DNA of 31,293 bases. Source: Parerythrobacter_A sp963761775. Lineage in GTDB: Bacteria; Pseudomonadota; Alphaproteobacteria; Sphingomonadales; Sphingomonadaceae. Made by a program: the position numbers and the translations under genes. Positions within the stretch are counted from its first letter, which is position 1. Each line of letters starts with the position of its first letter. The stretch lies in assembly GCA_963761775.1 (NCBI GenBank), contig CAVXIF010000006.1, forward strand, positions 1-31,293. The letters run 5' to 3'. The notes under the pieces are model-generated. The model saw only the letters and a list, made by a program, of their open reading frames with translations, had not been told where the DNA came from and made no database searches. Below, piece by piece: positions 8,493-15,463 of the stretch.

Positions 8493-8506
8493 GAACAAAT
8501 ACGTTC
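8493..8506. promoter_or_regulatory. Dyad GAAC-N6-GTTC, candidate LysR operator
   Basis: A perfect 4+4 inverted repeat lies 26 bp upstream of the LysR ATG and about 70 bp upstream of the pirin ATG. This is where a LysR-type regulator would normally bind for autoregulation and control of its divergent target. The assignment rests on position and symmetry only. Confidence 0.38.
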
Positions 8507-8532
8507 AGGATGACAGGATTATCGGAATAGGC

Positions 8533-9435
8533 ATGAAGTTGGGCGATCCCACGCTGGACCAGCTGCGCATTTTTGAGGCGGTTGTCGCGGCGGGCAGCTT
8601 CGGCGGCGCAGCGCGCAATATGGGGCGGGCGGTCTCCGCCATCAGCTACGGCATTGCGCAGCTCGAAGCGCAGCTGAGCGTCAAGCTGTTCGCACGCGAA
8701 GGATCGCGCAAACCGGTGCTGACTGATGCGGGCGCCGGTCTGCTCAACGAAACGCGGGCGATCACCGGAGGAATCGACAACCTGCTGGCCAAGGCGCGCA
8801 GCCTGCATAGCGGACTGGAAAGCGATGTATCGCTGGTGGTCGATGTGATGGTGCCGGGCGAGGCCACGGCGCGCGTGCTGCGAGCATTTCGTACCATGTT
8901 CCCGACGGTTGGTCTGCGGTTGCAGGTGGAAGCTTTGGGCGCAGTGGTGGCCTGTCTGCTGGATGACGAAGCCGCGCTGGCAATCGGCGGACCGGTTGTC
9001 GCCGATCACCCGGCGCTGGAGCGGCAGGCGATCGGGTCGGTCGAGCTTATACCCGTTGCAGCGCCCGGACATCCGCTGGCCGCGGCGGACATCGCATCGG
9101 GCCAGAGCCGTGAGCATCTGCAACTGGTACTGTCCGACCGCTCGCCACTGACGCAGGGTCGCGAGTTCTCGGTAATGGCGCGCGAGCAATGGCGGCTGGC
9201 CGATCTGGGCGCAAAACATGCGTTGCTGAAAGAGGGGATCGGCTGGGGCAACATGCCGCGCGCGGCCGTGGCCGATGACCTTGCATCGGGTGCGCTGGTG
9301 GCGCTGGACCTGCCGGAGAAGCCGGGGACCGATTATACGCTGAGTGCGCTGTGGCGGCGCGACGCGCGGCCGGGACCGGCAACAAGCTGGCTGATCGACA
9401 CATTCCGTGACGATCTGGCGCAGTGCCCAGCCTGA
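8533..9435 (+). CDS. LysR family transcriptional regulator
   Basis: A 300-residue LysR protein. The N-terminal winged helix-turn-helix spans roughly residues 8-66 (LRIFEAVVAAGSFGGAARNM and IAQLEAQLSVKLF), and an effector-binding domain occupies about 90-295. It is transcribed divergently from the pirin-azoR pair across a 107-bp gap with two inverted repeats, so that pair is the most likely target. An electrophile or quinone signal would fit the target genes, but nothing in the protein identifies the ligand. Its stop lies 3 nt from the convergent glutathione transferase stop. Confidence 0.93.
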   Translation: MKLGDPTLDQLRIFEAVVAAGSFGGAARNMGRAVSAISYGIAQLEAQLSVKLFAREGSRKPVLTDAGAGLLNETRAITGGIDNLLAKARSLHSGLESDVSLVVDVMVPGEATARVLRAFRTMFPTVGLRLQVEALGAVVACLLDDEAALAIGGPVVADHPALERQAIGSVELIPVAAPGHPLAAADIASGQSREHLQLVLSDRSPLTQGREFSVMAREQWRLADLGAKHALLKEGIGWGNMPRAAVADDLASGALVALDLPEKPGTDYTLSALWRRDARPGPATSWLIDTFRDDLAQCPA

Positions 9436-9438
9436 TTG

Positions 9439-10071
9439 CTATTCCGGAAAGCGTTTCACCGCATCGCCGCTGCGCCACGGTTTGTACTTTGGCATGACCG
9501 CAGCGAACAGGGTGGAGGCGAGGTGCCGTTCCAGCCAGGCGTGCAGGTCCGACAATGGCTGCGCGTCGAACCAGTCGCGGTCGGTATTGGCGAACTGTCG
9601 GATGAAGGGGAAGATCGCAATATCGGTCAGCCCTCGCTCCGGCCCCGACAGATTGGCGTAAGCGTTCAGCCGCGCATTGAGCTGCGCCACGATGTCCATC
9701 GCCGCCTCGCGGTGCGGCATCGGATTGCAATCGCCATAGCGCGAAGGGTATTTGAACCGGTCGAGATGGTGCTTGAACGGGCCGTCGATCAGCTCGACCA
9801 GCGCCGGTTCGTCACGCTCCAGCCAGCCTTCGGGATCATTGCACGCCAACGCCCAGCGCATGATGGCAAGGCTCTCGTCCAGCACGGTGCCATCGGGCAG
9901 CAGCATGGTCGGCACGGTGGCTTTTTCGGAAATCCCGGCAAGCTCCGGCGGTTTTTCGGCCAACGTGACTTCGCGCAGTTCGCACACCGTGCCGCTGACG
10001 AACAGCGCCATGCGGGCGCGCATGGCGTAGGGGCAGCGGCGGAAGCTGTAGAGGATGGGCAGGGTGTTCAT
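9439..10071 (-). CDS. Glutathione S-transferase family protein
   Basis: A 210-residue protein with a glutaredoxin-like N-terminal domain containing CPYAMRARMAL (Cys14 or so, the CPYxxR motif), the cis-proline segment ATVPTMLLPDG and DESLAIMRWAL, then an all-helical C-terminal domain. The cysteine motif suggests an omega/beta-like enzyme with thiol-transfer or dehalogenation-type chemistry rather than a tyrosine GST. The ATG at 10071 overlaps the upstream trhO stop as ATGA, so translation is coupled. The open frame extends to 10248 but only within trhO. The substrate is unknown. Confidence 0.88.
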   Translation of the reverse strand: MNTLPILYSFRRCPYAMRARMALFVSGTVCELREVTLAEKPPELAGISEKATVPTMLLPDGTVLDESLAIMRWALACNDPEGWLERDEPALVELIDGPFKHHLDRFKYPSRYGDCNPMPHREAAMDIVAQLNARLNAYANLSGPERGLTDIAIFPFIRQFANTDRDWFDAQPLSDLHAWLERHLASTLFAAVMPKYKPWRSGDAVKRFPE

Positions 10072-10985
10072 CGCCCGACATGCGCCTTGCCGCGTTTGGC
10101 TGCGAGTGTTTCCTGCCGCTGGCGTTCGGCGTATCTTGCACGTTGCGCATCGTCGCGTTCGCCGATGCAGGCGGCGCAACTGACGCCTTCGACATAATCC
10201 GACGAGGCCTGGTCGGCCTTGCTTACCGGGCGGCGGCAGGCACGGCACATCGCGTGGCTCCCCGCCGACAGGCCCGGCCCGACCGCAACCCGCTCATCGA
10301 AAACAAAGCATTCGCCCTGCCATTGGCTGTCGGCTTCGGGCACCGTTTCGAGGTAGCGCAGGATGCCGCCCTTGAGGTGGAACACATCCTTCACCCCTTC
10401 GCTGCGCAGGAAGCTGGTCGATTTTTCGCACCGTATGCCGCCGGTGCAGAACATCGCCACTTTCTTCTTGCCCGCCAGCAGTTCGTCGCGATGCGCGCGG
10501 AACCAGTCCGGAAAATCGCCGAAATGCGCGGTGTGCGGATCGACTGCGCCGGCGAAGCTGCCGATAGCGACTTCGTATGCGTTGCGGGTATCGATCACGA
10601 CCGTGTCCGGGTCCGCGATAAGCGCATTCCAGTCGATTGCATCGACATAGGTGCCAGCATTGCTCACCGGGTCGATATCGGGTTGCCCCATCGTCACGAT
10701 TTCGCGTTTCAGCCGCACCTTCATGCGGTTGAACGGTGGCGCGGCCGCGGTCGAATATTTCAGTTCGGGGTCGGCGCAACCAGGCAGGGTACGGATGTGG
10801 CGCACCACCTCCGCCACGCCCTGCCCGGACCCCGCGATGGTGCCGTTGATGCCTTCGGGCGCCAGCAGGATAGTACCGCACACTTCCGCCGTTTTACACA
10901 CGCGGAGCAGAGCCGCCTTTAGCACAGGCAGGTCATCCATTCGCGCGAAGCAGTATAGCGCGGCGACTGTAATCGAACTGACCAT
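10068..10985 (-). CDS. trhO: tRNA uridine(34) hydroxylase TrhO (rhodanese-like, YceA family)
   Basis: The 305-residue protein has an N-terminal acylphosphatase-like domain (LAPEGINGTIAG, about 41-52) and a rhodanese domain with the active-site loop FCTGGIRCEKS, Cys180 being the likely catalytic cysteine. TrhO makes 5-hydroxyuridine at position 34 of several tRNAs, independently of the prephenate-dependent TrhP route. The C-terminus carries two CxxC pairs (MCRAC and SCAAC), which may bind zinc. Its ATG shares one base with the ilvE stop (TGATG), and its TGA overlaps the GST start by 4 nt, so it is the middle cistron of a coupled operon. Confidence 0.93.
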   Translation of the reverse strand: MVSSITVAALYCFARMDDLPVLKAALLRVCKTAEVCGTILLAPEGINGTIAGSGQGVAEVVRHIRTLPGCADPELKYSTAAAPPFNRMKVRLKREIVTMGQPDIDPVSNAGTYVDAIDWNALIADPDTVVIDTRNAYEVAIGSFAGAVDPHTAHFGDFPDWFRAHRDELLAGKKKVAMFCTGGIRCEKSTSFLRSEGVKDVFHLKGGILRYLETVPEADSQWQGECFVFDERVAVGPGLSAGSHAMCRACRRPVSKADQASSDYVEGVSCAACIGERDDAQRARYAERQRQETLAAKRGKAHVGR

Positions 10986-12076
10986 CAATCGAGCCGCATG
11001 ACCCAGCCGTGGGTGTCTTTCACCGTGCCAGTCTGGATACCGACCAGCCGCTCGCGCAGTTTTTGCGTCAGCTGTCCCGGCCCGCCGCTGCCGATGGTGA
11101 AGGCGCGGTCCTCGCCTTCCACTTTGCCGACCGCCGTGACCACCGCCGCGGTGCCGCACGCCATGACTTCCAGCAGCGCGCCGGATTCCGCATCCGCCTG
11201 CCACTGGTCGATGCTGTAGGGTTCCTCGCGCACGGTCAGCCCGTCCTCGCGCATCAGCGTGATCAGGCTGTCGCGGGTGATGCCGGGCAGGATCGTTCCG
11301 GTCAGCGGCGGTGTGACGACGCTGCCGTCGGCCATCGCAAAGAACAGGTTCATGCCGCCCAGCTCCTCCACCCATTTGCGCTCCACCGCGTCGAGGAACA
11401 GCACCTGGTCGTGCCCGCGGGCGAACGCTTCCTTGGTCGGCACCAGGCTGGCGGCGTAGTTCCCGCCCGCTTTCGCCGCGCCGGTGCCGCCGGGGGCCGC
11501 GCGGCTGTAATCGCTGAGCCACAGGCTGACGGCAGGCGCGCCGGACTTGAAATAGCCGCCGACCGGGCTGGCGATGACGAGGAAGCGATATTGCCGGGCG
11601 GGCCGCACACCGAGAAACGCTTCTGTGGCGATCATGAAGGGCCGCAGATACAGCGCGCCGCCATCGACCGTCGGGAACCAGTCACGGTCCGCCGCCACCA
11701 GTTCTCGCACGGCGGCAACGAACATTTCGGGCGGCAGATGCGGCATTGCCATCCGGTCGGCGCTGTTGTTGAAACGCACGGCATTGGCTTCGGGCCGGAA
11801 CAGGGCGACGCCGCCATCGGGATGGTGATAGGCCTTCATGCCCTCGAAAATTTCCTGCGCGTAATGCAGTACGGCGGCGGCAGGGTCGAGAGCCAGCGGC
11901 TCGCGCGGGCCCACGGTGGCGGAATGCCAGCGGGGGTTGGATCCATCCTCGTCCACGTCGAACGCGATGGACACCATATGGTCGGAAAAATGCTTGCCGA
12001 AGCCGGGATCGGCGAGGATTGCCGCACGGGCATCGGCATCCATCGGTGCGGGGTGGGGGCGGCGTTCGAATTGCAT
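10985..12076 (-). CDS. ilvE: Branched-chain amino acid aminotransferase
   Basis: A 363-residue fold-type IV PLP enzyme of the long BCAT subgroup. The Schiff-base lysine is Lys202 in AKAGGNYAAS. Other marks are HYAQEIFEGMKAY, ALYLRPFMIATE, LGGMNLFF and EVMACGTAAVVTAVG. It interconverts leucine, isoleucine and valine with their 2-oxo acids using glutamate/2-oxoglutarate. I chose ATG 12076 because the product begins like its family (MQFERRPHPAP); the frame is open to 12133. It is the first gene of an ilvE-trhO-GST operon. A structured leader region with a 19-codon ORF lies upstream on the same strand. Confidence 0.94.
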   Translation of the reverse strand: MQFERRPHPAPMDADARAAILADPGFGKHFSDHMVSIAFDVDEDGSNPRWHSATVGPREPLALDPAAAVLHYAQEIFEGMKAYHHPDGGVALFRPEANAVRFNNSADRMAMPHLPPEMFVAAVRELVAADRDWFPTVDGGALYLRPFMIATEAFLGVRPARQYRFLVIASPVGGYFKSGAPAVSLWLSDYSRAAPGGTGAAKAGGNYAASLVPTKEAFARGHDQVLFLDAVERKWVEELGGMNLFFAMADGSVVTPPLTGTILPGITRDSLITLMREDGLTVREEPYSIDQWQADAESGALLEVMACGTAAVVTAVGKVEGEDRAFTIGSGGPGQLTQKLRERLVGIQTGTVKDTHGWVMRLD

Positions 12077-12165
12077 GTCCCCGCGCCTAGTGCGGCGGCG
12101 GTAAATTTTCAAACGCGCAATCTGCAAACGCACCCGGTGGACAGGTAAGTTGCAACCACAAATGG

Positions 12166-12202
12166 GAAGGGCAGCAACTCCGCAATGGAGATACTGCCCT
12201 TC
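12166..12202 (-). terminator. Strong two-tier hairpin upstream of ilvE
   Basis: A perfect 9-bp stem (GAAGGGCAG / CTGCCCTTC) encloses a second 4-bp stem (CTCC / GGAG). It is the strongest hairpin I found between genes here. It follows the short ORF and precedes ilvE on the minus strand. The following sequence, CCCATTTGTGG, has only a short T run, so it is at best an imperfect intrinsic terminator. It may instead be the 3' stem of a small RNA, a processing site, or half of an attenuator. Confidence 0.55.
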
Positions 12203-12206
12203 GCAT

Positions 12207-12262
12207 GGTCAGCGGCCAGGAAGTGCCGCCCACGATAGTCTTGCGGGGTTTAGCCGCTAACC
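12207..12262 (-). promoter_or_regulatory. 10-bp stem overlapping the end of the short ORF, with an alternative fold
   Basis: On the minus strand GGTTAGCGGC (12253-12262), which covers the last codons of the short ORF, pairs with GCCGCTGACC (12207-12216) with one G-U pair. The downstream arm can instead form a local hairpin with GCGGC at 12225-12229 (5 bp, 8-nt loop). A ribosome sitting on the last codons or stop of the short ORF would block the long stem and allow the local one. This is the layout expected of a translation-sensing leader; function is inferred. Confidence 0.45.
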
Positions 12263-12309
12263 CTCGTGCGGAAACTTACCGACCTCAACACTGCTGAACC
12301 ATGAGACAT
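12250..12309 (-). CDS. 19-residue ORF with a 14-nt anti-Shine-Dalgarno match
   Basis: The frame encodes MSHGSAVLRSVSFRTRVSG followed by TAA. Its ribosome binding site, AAAGGAGGTGATCC at 12311-12324, is complementary to the last 14 nt of the usual 16S rRNA 3' end, and AGGAGG is 7 nt from the ATG, an ideal spacing. No other gene in this window has a comparable site. The peptide is basic (four Arg, one His) and has no signal or membrane segment. It is not notably rich in leucine, isoleucine or valine (one Leu, three Val), so classical ilv attenuation is not evident. It could be a leader peptide, a small functional protein or a decoy that titrates ribosomes. Confidence 0.5.
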   Translation of the reverse strand: MSHGSAVLRSVSFRTRVSG

Positions 12310-12463
12310 CGGATCACCTCCTTTCGCGCTGTAAAGCCAAGACCCGTGCCGATCACCGGGCGGGCCAAGAGCTGCGTGTGCCGCGGCTCTCGCTGTATTC
12401 AATGAGTCATCACTGTTGCATTTACAAGACCCGAAGCGAATTTTTCACACTTGTAGTGCCACT

Positions 12464-13018
12464 TCAGCGGCAGTCCTCGATCACGCGCGTCACTTCCGGC
12501 CATGCGGGCAGGTAGAGCGCGGGTTTGCCCGCCGTTTCGATGGCGAAACGCCCCCGGCTCAGTGCCATCGCGTCCAGAAGCGGGTCGGTTGCGGCGAAAT
12601 CGGTGGTGAGCAGCGGACGCGATCCGGTCAGCGGCGTTACCTCTACCATGCGGTCCGCCGTCTCGGTGCGAATATGCATGGTGGCGGCGGTGTCGCCCAC
12701 TGCGCCTGCCCGCGCGATACCGACGCGCCGGGTCCGCTTGTCGCAGCGGATCACGAACACATCGTCGCCGCGCACGGTGGAGCCGAACAGCGCCAGTGTT
12801 TCGTTCGGATCGGTGTCGTAACGCCAGTCGCCCGCCGTTTGCGGCGCGTCCAGCCAGTTGTCGTATTGCGGCGCAGCCAGCGTCGCGACCGGCGCGGGCG
12901 CCGGTACGGGCGCGACCACCACCCGCGGGGGCGCAGGCGGCGGTGGCGGAGCTGGTGCGCAACACACGGTCAGCAGGCTGGCGCTGGCAACCAGTGCGAG
13001 GACAACGTTGCGCTTCAT
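12464..13018 (-). CDS. Exported protein of unknown function, paralogue of the upstream gene
   Basis: The 184-residue product begins MKRNVVLALVASASLLTVCC, a clear signal peptide ending in two cysteines. The residue before the first cysteine is Val, so the lipobox is poor and lipidation is uncertain. A proline-rich linker (about 21-45) follows, then a globular domain with VIRCDKRTRRVGIAR and the C-terminal LPAWPEVTRVIEDC. The same two patterns occur in the gene just upstream, so the two are tandem paralogues. The ATG at 13018 was preferred over one at 13048 because it starts the signal peptide and lies 15 nt after the previous stop. I do not recognise the family. Confidence 0.72.
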   Translation of the reverse strand: MKRNVVLALVASASLLTVCCAPAPPPPPAPPRVVVAPVPAPAPVATLAAPQYDNWLDAPQTAGDWRYDTDPNETLALFGSTVRGDDVFVIRCDKRTRRVGIARAGAVGDTAATMHIRTETADRMVEVTPLTGSRPLLTTDFAATDPLLDAMALSRGRFAIETAGKPALYLPAWPEVTRVIEDCR

Positions 13019-13032
13019 GTTGGACGCAGGGA

Positions 13033-13557
13033 TCAAGCGGTCAGGCATGTGTCGATTACTCTTGTTATGCCCGGCGCTGCGGGGAGTTGCATTTCGGTCG
13101 GGCCGGGGCCGAGCAGGGTAAAACTGGTACCGGGAATGGCCATCGCGGCGAGGATCGGTTGGAGCGGGTCGACGGGGGCGGACACGCCGGGTCCGCCGTC
13201 GGGCTGTGCCGCCGTCGGCAGGTCGAAACGTTCGCCGCCGGCGACGATGGCGTTTACCTGTCCGGTGGCGACGATGTTTGGGCGATCGACGAAGACTTGC
13301 CGCGTGGCCCGGTTGCAGCGCACCACCAGCTGCGCCGTCCCGTCGTTGCCTGCGAAACTGGCACTTACGCCGTCGCCGGTCTCCCTGACTTGCCATTCAC
13401 CAGGGGCAAGCGCCTTGCCTGCCGGAAGGGCGGGTGTGGGATTGCCGGTCAGGACGACAGTCGGCGCGTCCCCCGCTTCGGGCGCAGTTTCCTGCGGTTC
13501 TGTGGAGCAGCCGGCGACCGCGCACGCGCACAGGAGAATAGACAGGAAAGTACGCAT
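13033..13557 (-). CDS. Putative lipoprotein of unknown function
   Basis: A 174-residue product with a canonical lipoprotein signal: MRTFLSILLCACAVAGC, lipobox AVAGC with Cys17. The mature part contains VVRCNRATRQVFVDRPN and ends LPAAPGITRVIDTCLTA, closely paralleling the downstream gene, including a conserved Cys pair likely to form a disulfide in the periplasm. It is probably anchored in a cell-envelope membrane. It is divergent from tlyA. Function is unknown; the duplicated arrangement suggests a two-part or diversified envelope protein. Confidence 0.75.
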   Translation of the reverse strand: MRTFLSILLCACAVAGCSTEPQETAPEAGDAPTVVLTGNPTPALPAGKALAPGEWQVRETGDGVSASFAGNDGTAQLVVRCNRATRQVFVDRPNIVATGQVNAIVAGGERFDLPTAAQPDGGPGVSAPVDPLQPILAAMAIPGTSFTLLGPGPTEMQLPAAPGITRVIDTCLTA

Positions 13558-13644
13558 CGGGGAGGGGGTGCTCCTGTTTCGGGACGGGTGCGGCACGGGC
13601 TTCGTGCTTGGCAAGTGCGCGTGCACCCTTCTATCGCCGCCACC

Positions 13645-14412
13645 ATGCCACGCAAGACACGTATCGACCAGCTGCTCGTCCAGCGCGGCCTGGCACCGAG
13701 CCGCACCCGAGCGCAGGCACTGGTGATGGCGGGCATCGTGTTTTCCGGCGAAACCAAGCTGGCCAAGCCGGGACAGACGCTGGCCGAGGATGCGCCGCTG
13801 GAAGTGCGGGGGCGCGACCATCCGTGGGTCGGGCGTGGTGGCATCAAGCTGGCGCATGCGCTGGAGGTATTTGCGCTGGACCCGGCGGGCGCGACGGCAA
13901 TGGATGTCGGCAGTTCCACCGGCGGATTTACCGATGTGCTGCTGACCAAAGGCGCGGCGCATGTGATCGCGGTGGACAGCGGCACCAACCAGCTGGCCTA
14001 TGCCTTGCGCGAAGACAGCCGCGTCACGGTGCTGGAACAGACCAGCGCGCGGATCCTTACGCCGGAGCTGGTCGGGCGGCCCTTTCGCTGGGTGGTGTGC
14101 GATGCGTCGTTCATATCGCTGGCCAAAGTGCTGGAGGTGCCGTTGCGGTTGGCCGAGCCGGAGTGCCGGCTGGTTGCGCTGATCAAGCCGCAGTTCGAGG
14201 TTGCGCGCGGGGAAGTCGGCAAGGGCGGCGTGGTCCGCGATCCGGCGCTGCACACCCGCGTTTGCGACGACACTGCCGCGTGGCTGGGCGAAGCGGGCTG
14301 GGATGTGCAGGGCATCGAACGCAGCCCAATTACCGGACCGGAAGGCAATGTGGAGTTCCTGGTCTCAGCGCGCCGCACCCTGCGCGACCCAACACCTGAC
14401 GCCACAAGCTGA
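13645..14412 (+). CDS. tlyA: TlyA family rRNA 2'-O-methyltransferase
   Basis: A 255-residue protein with an N-terminal S4 RNA-binding domain (about 5-60, RIDQLLVQRGLAPSRTRAQ) and an FtsJ-type methyltransferase domain. The SAM loop is MDVGSSTGGFTDVLL (86-100). The K-D-K-E catalytic tetrad is visible as Lys68, Asp153, Lys181 and Glu237. Family members methylate the 2'-OH of cytidines in 16S and/or 23S rRNA; the historic name hemolysin is not a functional description. The ATG at 13645 begins the S4 domain; the frame stays open far upstream but only opposite the envelope-protein gene. Confidence 0.94.
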   Translation: MPRKTRIDQLLVQRGLAPSRTRAQALVMAGIVFSGETKLAKPGQTLAEDAPLEVRGRDHPWVGRGGIKLAHALEVFALDPAGATAMDVGSSTGGFTDVLLTKGAAHVIAVDSGTNQLAYALREDSRVTVLEQTSARILTPELVGRPFRWVVCDASFISLAKVLEVPLRLAEPECRLVALIKPQFEVARGEVGKGGVVRDPALHTRVCDDTAAWLGEAGWDVQGIERSPITGPEGNVEFLVSARRTLRDPTPDATS

Positions 14413-14534
14413 CCCGTGGCGGCACGGCCTCATGCTAACGCAATGCCTGCCATTGCCGCCTCTCGCGCGCCGCCTATAAGTCGTGCCACGGCAAGGAAGC
14501 GCCGAACGAGGATTCGCACAGGGAGAGCGCGACG

Positions 14535-15083
14535 ATGACGATGCTGGCATCCAGAGGCCAACTGCGCGCAAGTTTCCTGCGCTGGGCGCTGTTCGCGGTG
14601 CCCGGCTGCTTGCTGCTGGGCTTCCTGTTCGGCCAGCTGGGCAGTCCCGACACCGTCTGGTTCCAAAGTCTTGAAAAGCCTGCGATCTTCCCGCCGCCAA
14701 TGTGGTTCGGCATCGTGTGGAGCATCCTCTACGTCATGATGGGTATCGCGCTGGCGCTGGTCTGCGCCGCGTGGGGCGCAAAGGGCCGGACCGCCGCGCT
14801 GGTGCTGTTCGCGGTGCAGTTCGCGCTGAACCTGTCATGGACGCCGGTGTTTTTCGGCGCCTACGAGATGACGGGCGGGCTGGTCGTGCTGACCATGCTG
14901 GTGCTGGTGCTGACCGCAACGGTCGCGCGGTTCTGGCAGATACGTCCGCTGGCGGGTCTGCTGCTGGTGCCGTATCTGGTGTGGGTGTGTTTCGCGGGCG
15001 TGCTGAACTACCAGTTCCTAAAGCTAAATCCCGATGCCGACGGGGTTGACCCGACACAGGCCGTGCAGCGTGTGGAGTTCTAG
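14535..15083 (+). CDS. tspO: TspO/MBR family tryptophan-rich sensory protein
   Basis: The 182-residue membrane protein has five predicted hydrophobic segments (about 17-38, 58-80, 87-107, 113-132 and 139-160) and the family motifs KPAIFPPPMWFGIVWSILYVMMG, NLSWTPVFFG and LVPYLVWVCFAGVLNY. TspO binds tetrapyrroles and affects porphyrin or photopigment regulation in alphaproteobacteria. AGGGAG is well placed upstream of ATG 14535. The N-terminus is about 20 residues longer than in the shortest homologues. A CCTATAAG motif near 14470 may be part of its promoter. Confidence 0.94.
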   Translation: MTMLASRGQLRASFLRWALFAVPGCLLLGFLFGQLGSPDTVWFQSLEKPAIFPPPMWFGIVWSILYVMMGIALALVCAAWGAKGRTAALVLFAVQFALNLSWTPVFFGAYEMTGGLVVLTMLVLVLTATVARFWQIRPLAGLLLVPYLVWVCFAGVLNYQFLKLNPDADGVDPTQAVQRVEF

Positions 15084-15122
15084 GGCCTTGCGCCGGGCGG
15101 CTGGCGTTGCCAGATAACGCCA

Positions 15123-15368
15123 ATGCAAAGCCAGAACCCGATGATCGCCGATTTCGTCAAACTCGCCAACAGCGCGGCGGGCACCTTTGCGGGCATGACC
15201 CGCGAAGCCCGCGAAAGCGCGCGCGACCGGGTGAAGGAAGCGATGGGCGGCATGGATTTCGTCAGCCGTGAAGAATTCGACACGGTAAAGGCGATGGCCG
15301 CCAAGGCGCGTGAAGACAGCGAAGCGCTGGCGGAGCGGGTCGCCGCGCTCGAAGCGAAGCACGGCTAG
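15123..15368 (+). CDS. ubiK: UbiK family ubiquinone biosynthesis accessory factor
   Basis: An 81-residue BMFP/YqiC-type protein. An amphipathic N-terminal region with DFVKLANSAAGTFAGMTREARE leads to the signature MGGMDFVSREEFDTVKAMA and a C-terminal coiled coil (about 47-79, ending ERVAALEAKHG). UbiK forms a trimer and partners UbiJ, helping the Ubi complex handle hydrophobic intermediates in aerobic ubiquinone synthesis. It starts 39 nt after tspO and precedes recO by 95 bp. Confidence 0.92.
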   Translation: MQSQNPMIADFVKLANSAAGTFAGMTREARESARDRVKEAMGGMDFVSREEFDTVKAMAAKAREDSEALAERVAALEAKHG

Positions 15369-15463
15369 GCTACGACTATCGGGGTCCGGCGCAAAGATCC
15401 GCGCTTGGCTAAAGATAGCCGGGGCTGCGCATACCTTGAGCACCGCACCACGGTAACCCGCCG

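Larger units (their letters stand above)
12077..12463 (-). other. 387-bp gap upstream of ilvE: candidate structured leader
   Basis: No long gene fits here. On the minus strand, 5' to 3', the gap contains a dyad TACAAG-N21-CTTGTA (12423-12455) just past the exported-protein stop. An unassigned promoter stretch follows, then an exceptionally strong ribosome binding site with a 19-codon ORF (12250-12309), a 10-bp stem (12207-12262) and a second strong hairpin (12166-12202). About 90 nt of plain sequence then leads to the ilvE start. No tRNA-like or known riboswitch core was recognised. The best -35/-10 candidates, near 12395-12427, are weak. Confidence 0.6.

Noticed and set aside
12250..12309. 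Classical ilv attenuation by the 19-codon peptide
   Set aside because: The peptide has one Leu and three scattered Val and no run of branched-chain codons, so amino-acid starvation sensing of the usual kind is not evident.
12311..12324. GGATCACCTCCTTT on the plus strand looks like the 3' end of 16S rRNA
   Set aside because: The sequence before it is not helix 45 or any other rRNA segment, and the complementary strand gives a perfectly spaced ribosome site and ORF. It is not an rRNA remnant.
12416..13726. A plus-strand frame over the exported proteins, and the 5' extension of tlyA from 12796
   Set aside because: The opposite strand encodes two proteins with clear signal peptides and paralogous motifs. 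The tlyA frame becomes homologous only from 13645.
13645..14412. Hemolysin as the function of the TlyA-like gene
   Set aside because: S4 plus FtsJ-type methyltransferase domains with an intact K-D-K-E tetrad indicate rRNA methylation; the hemolysin name is historical.
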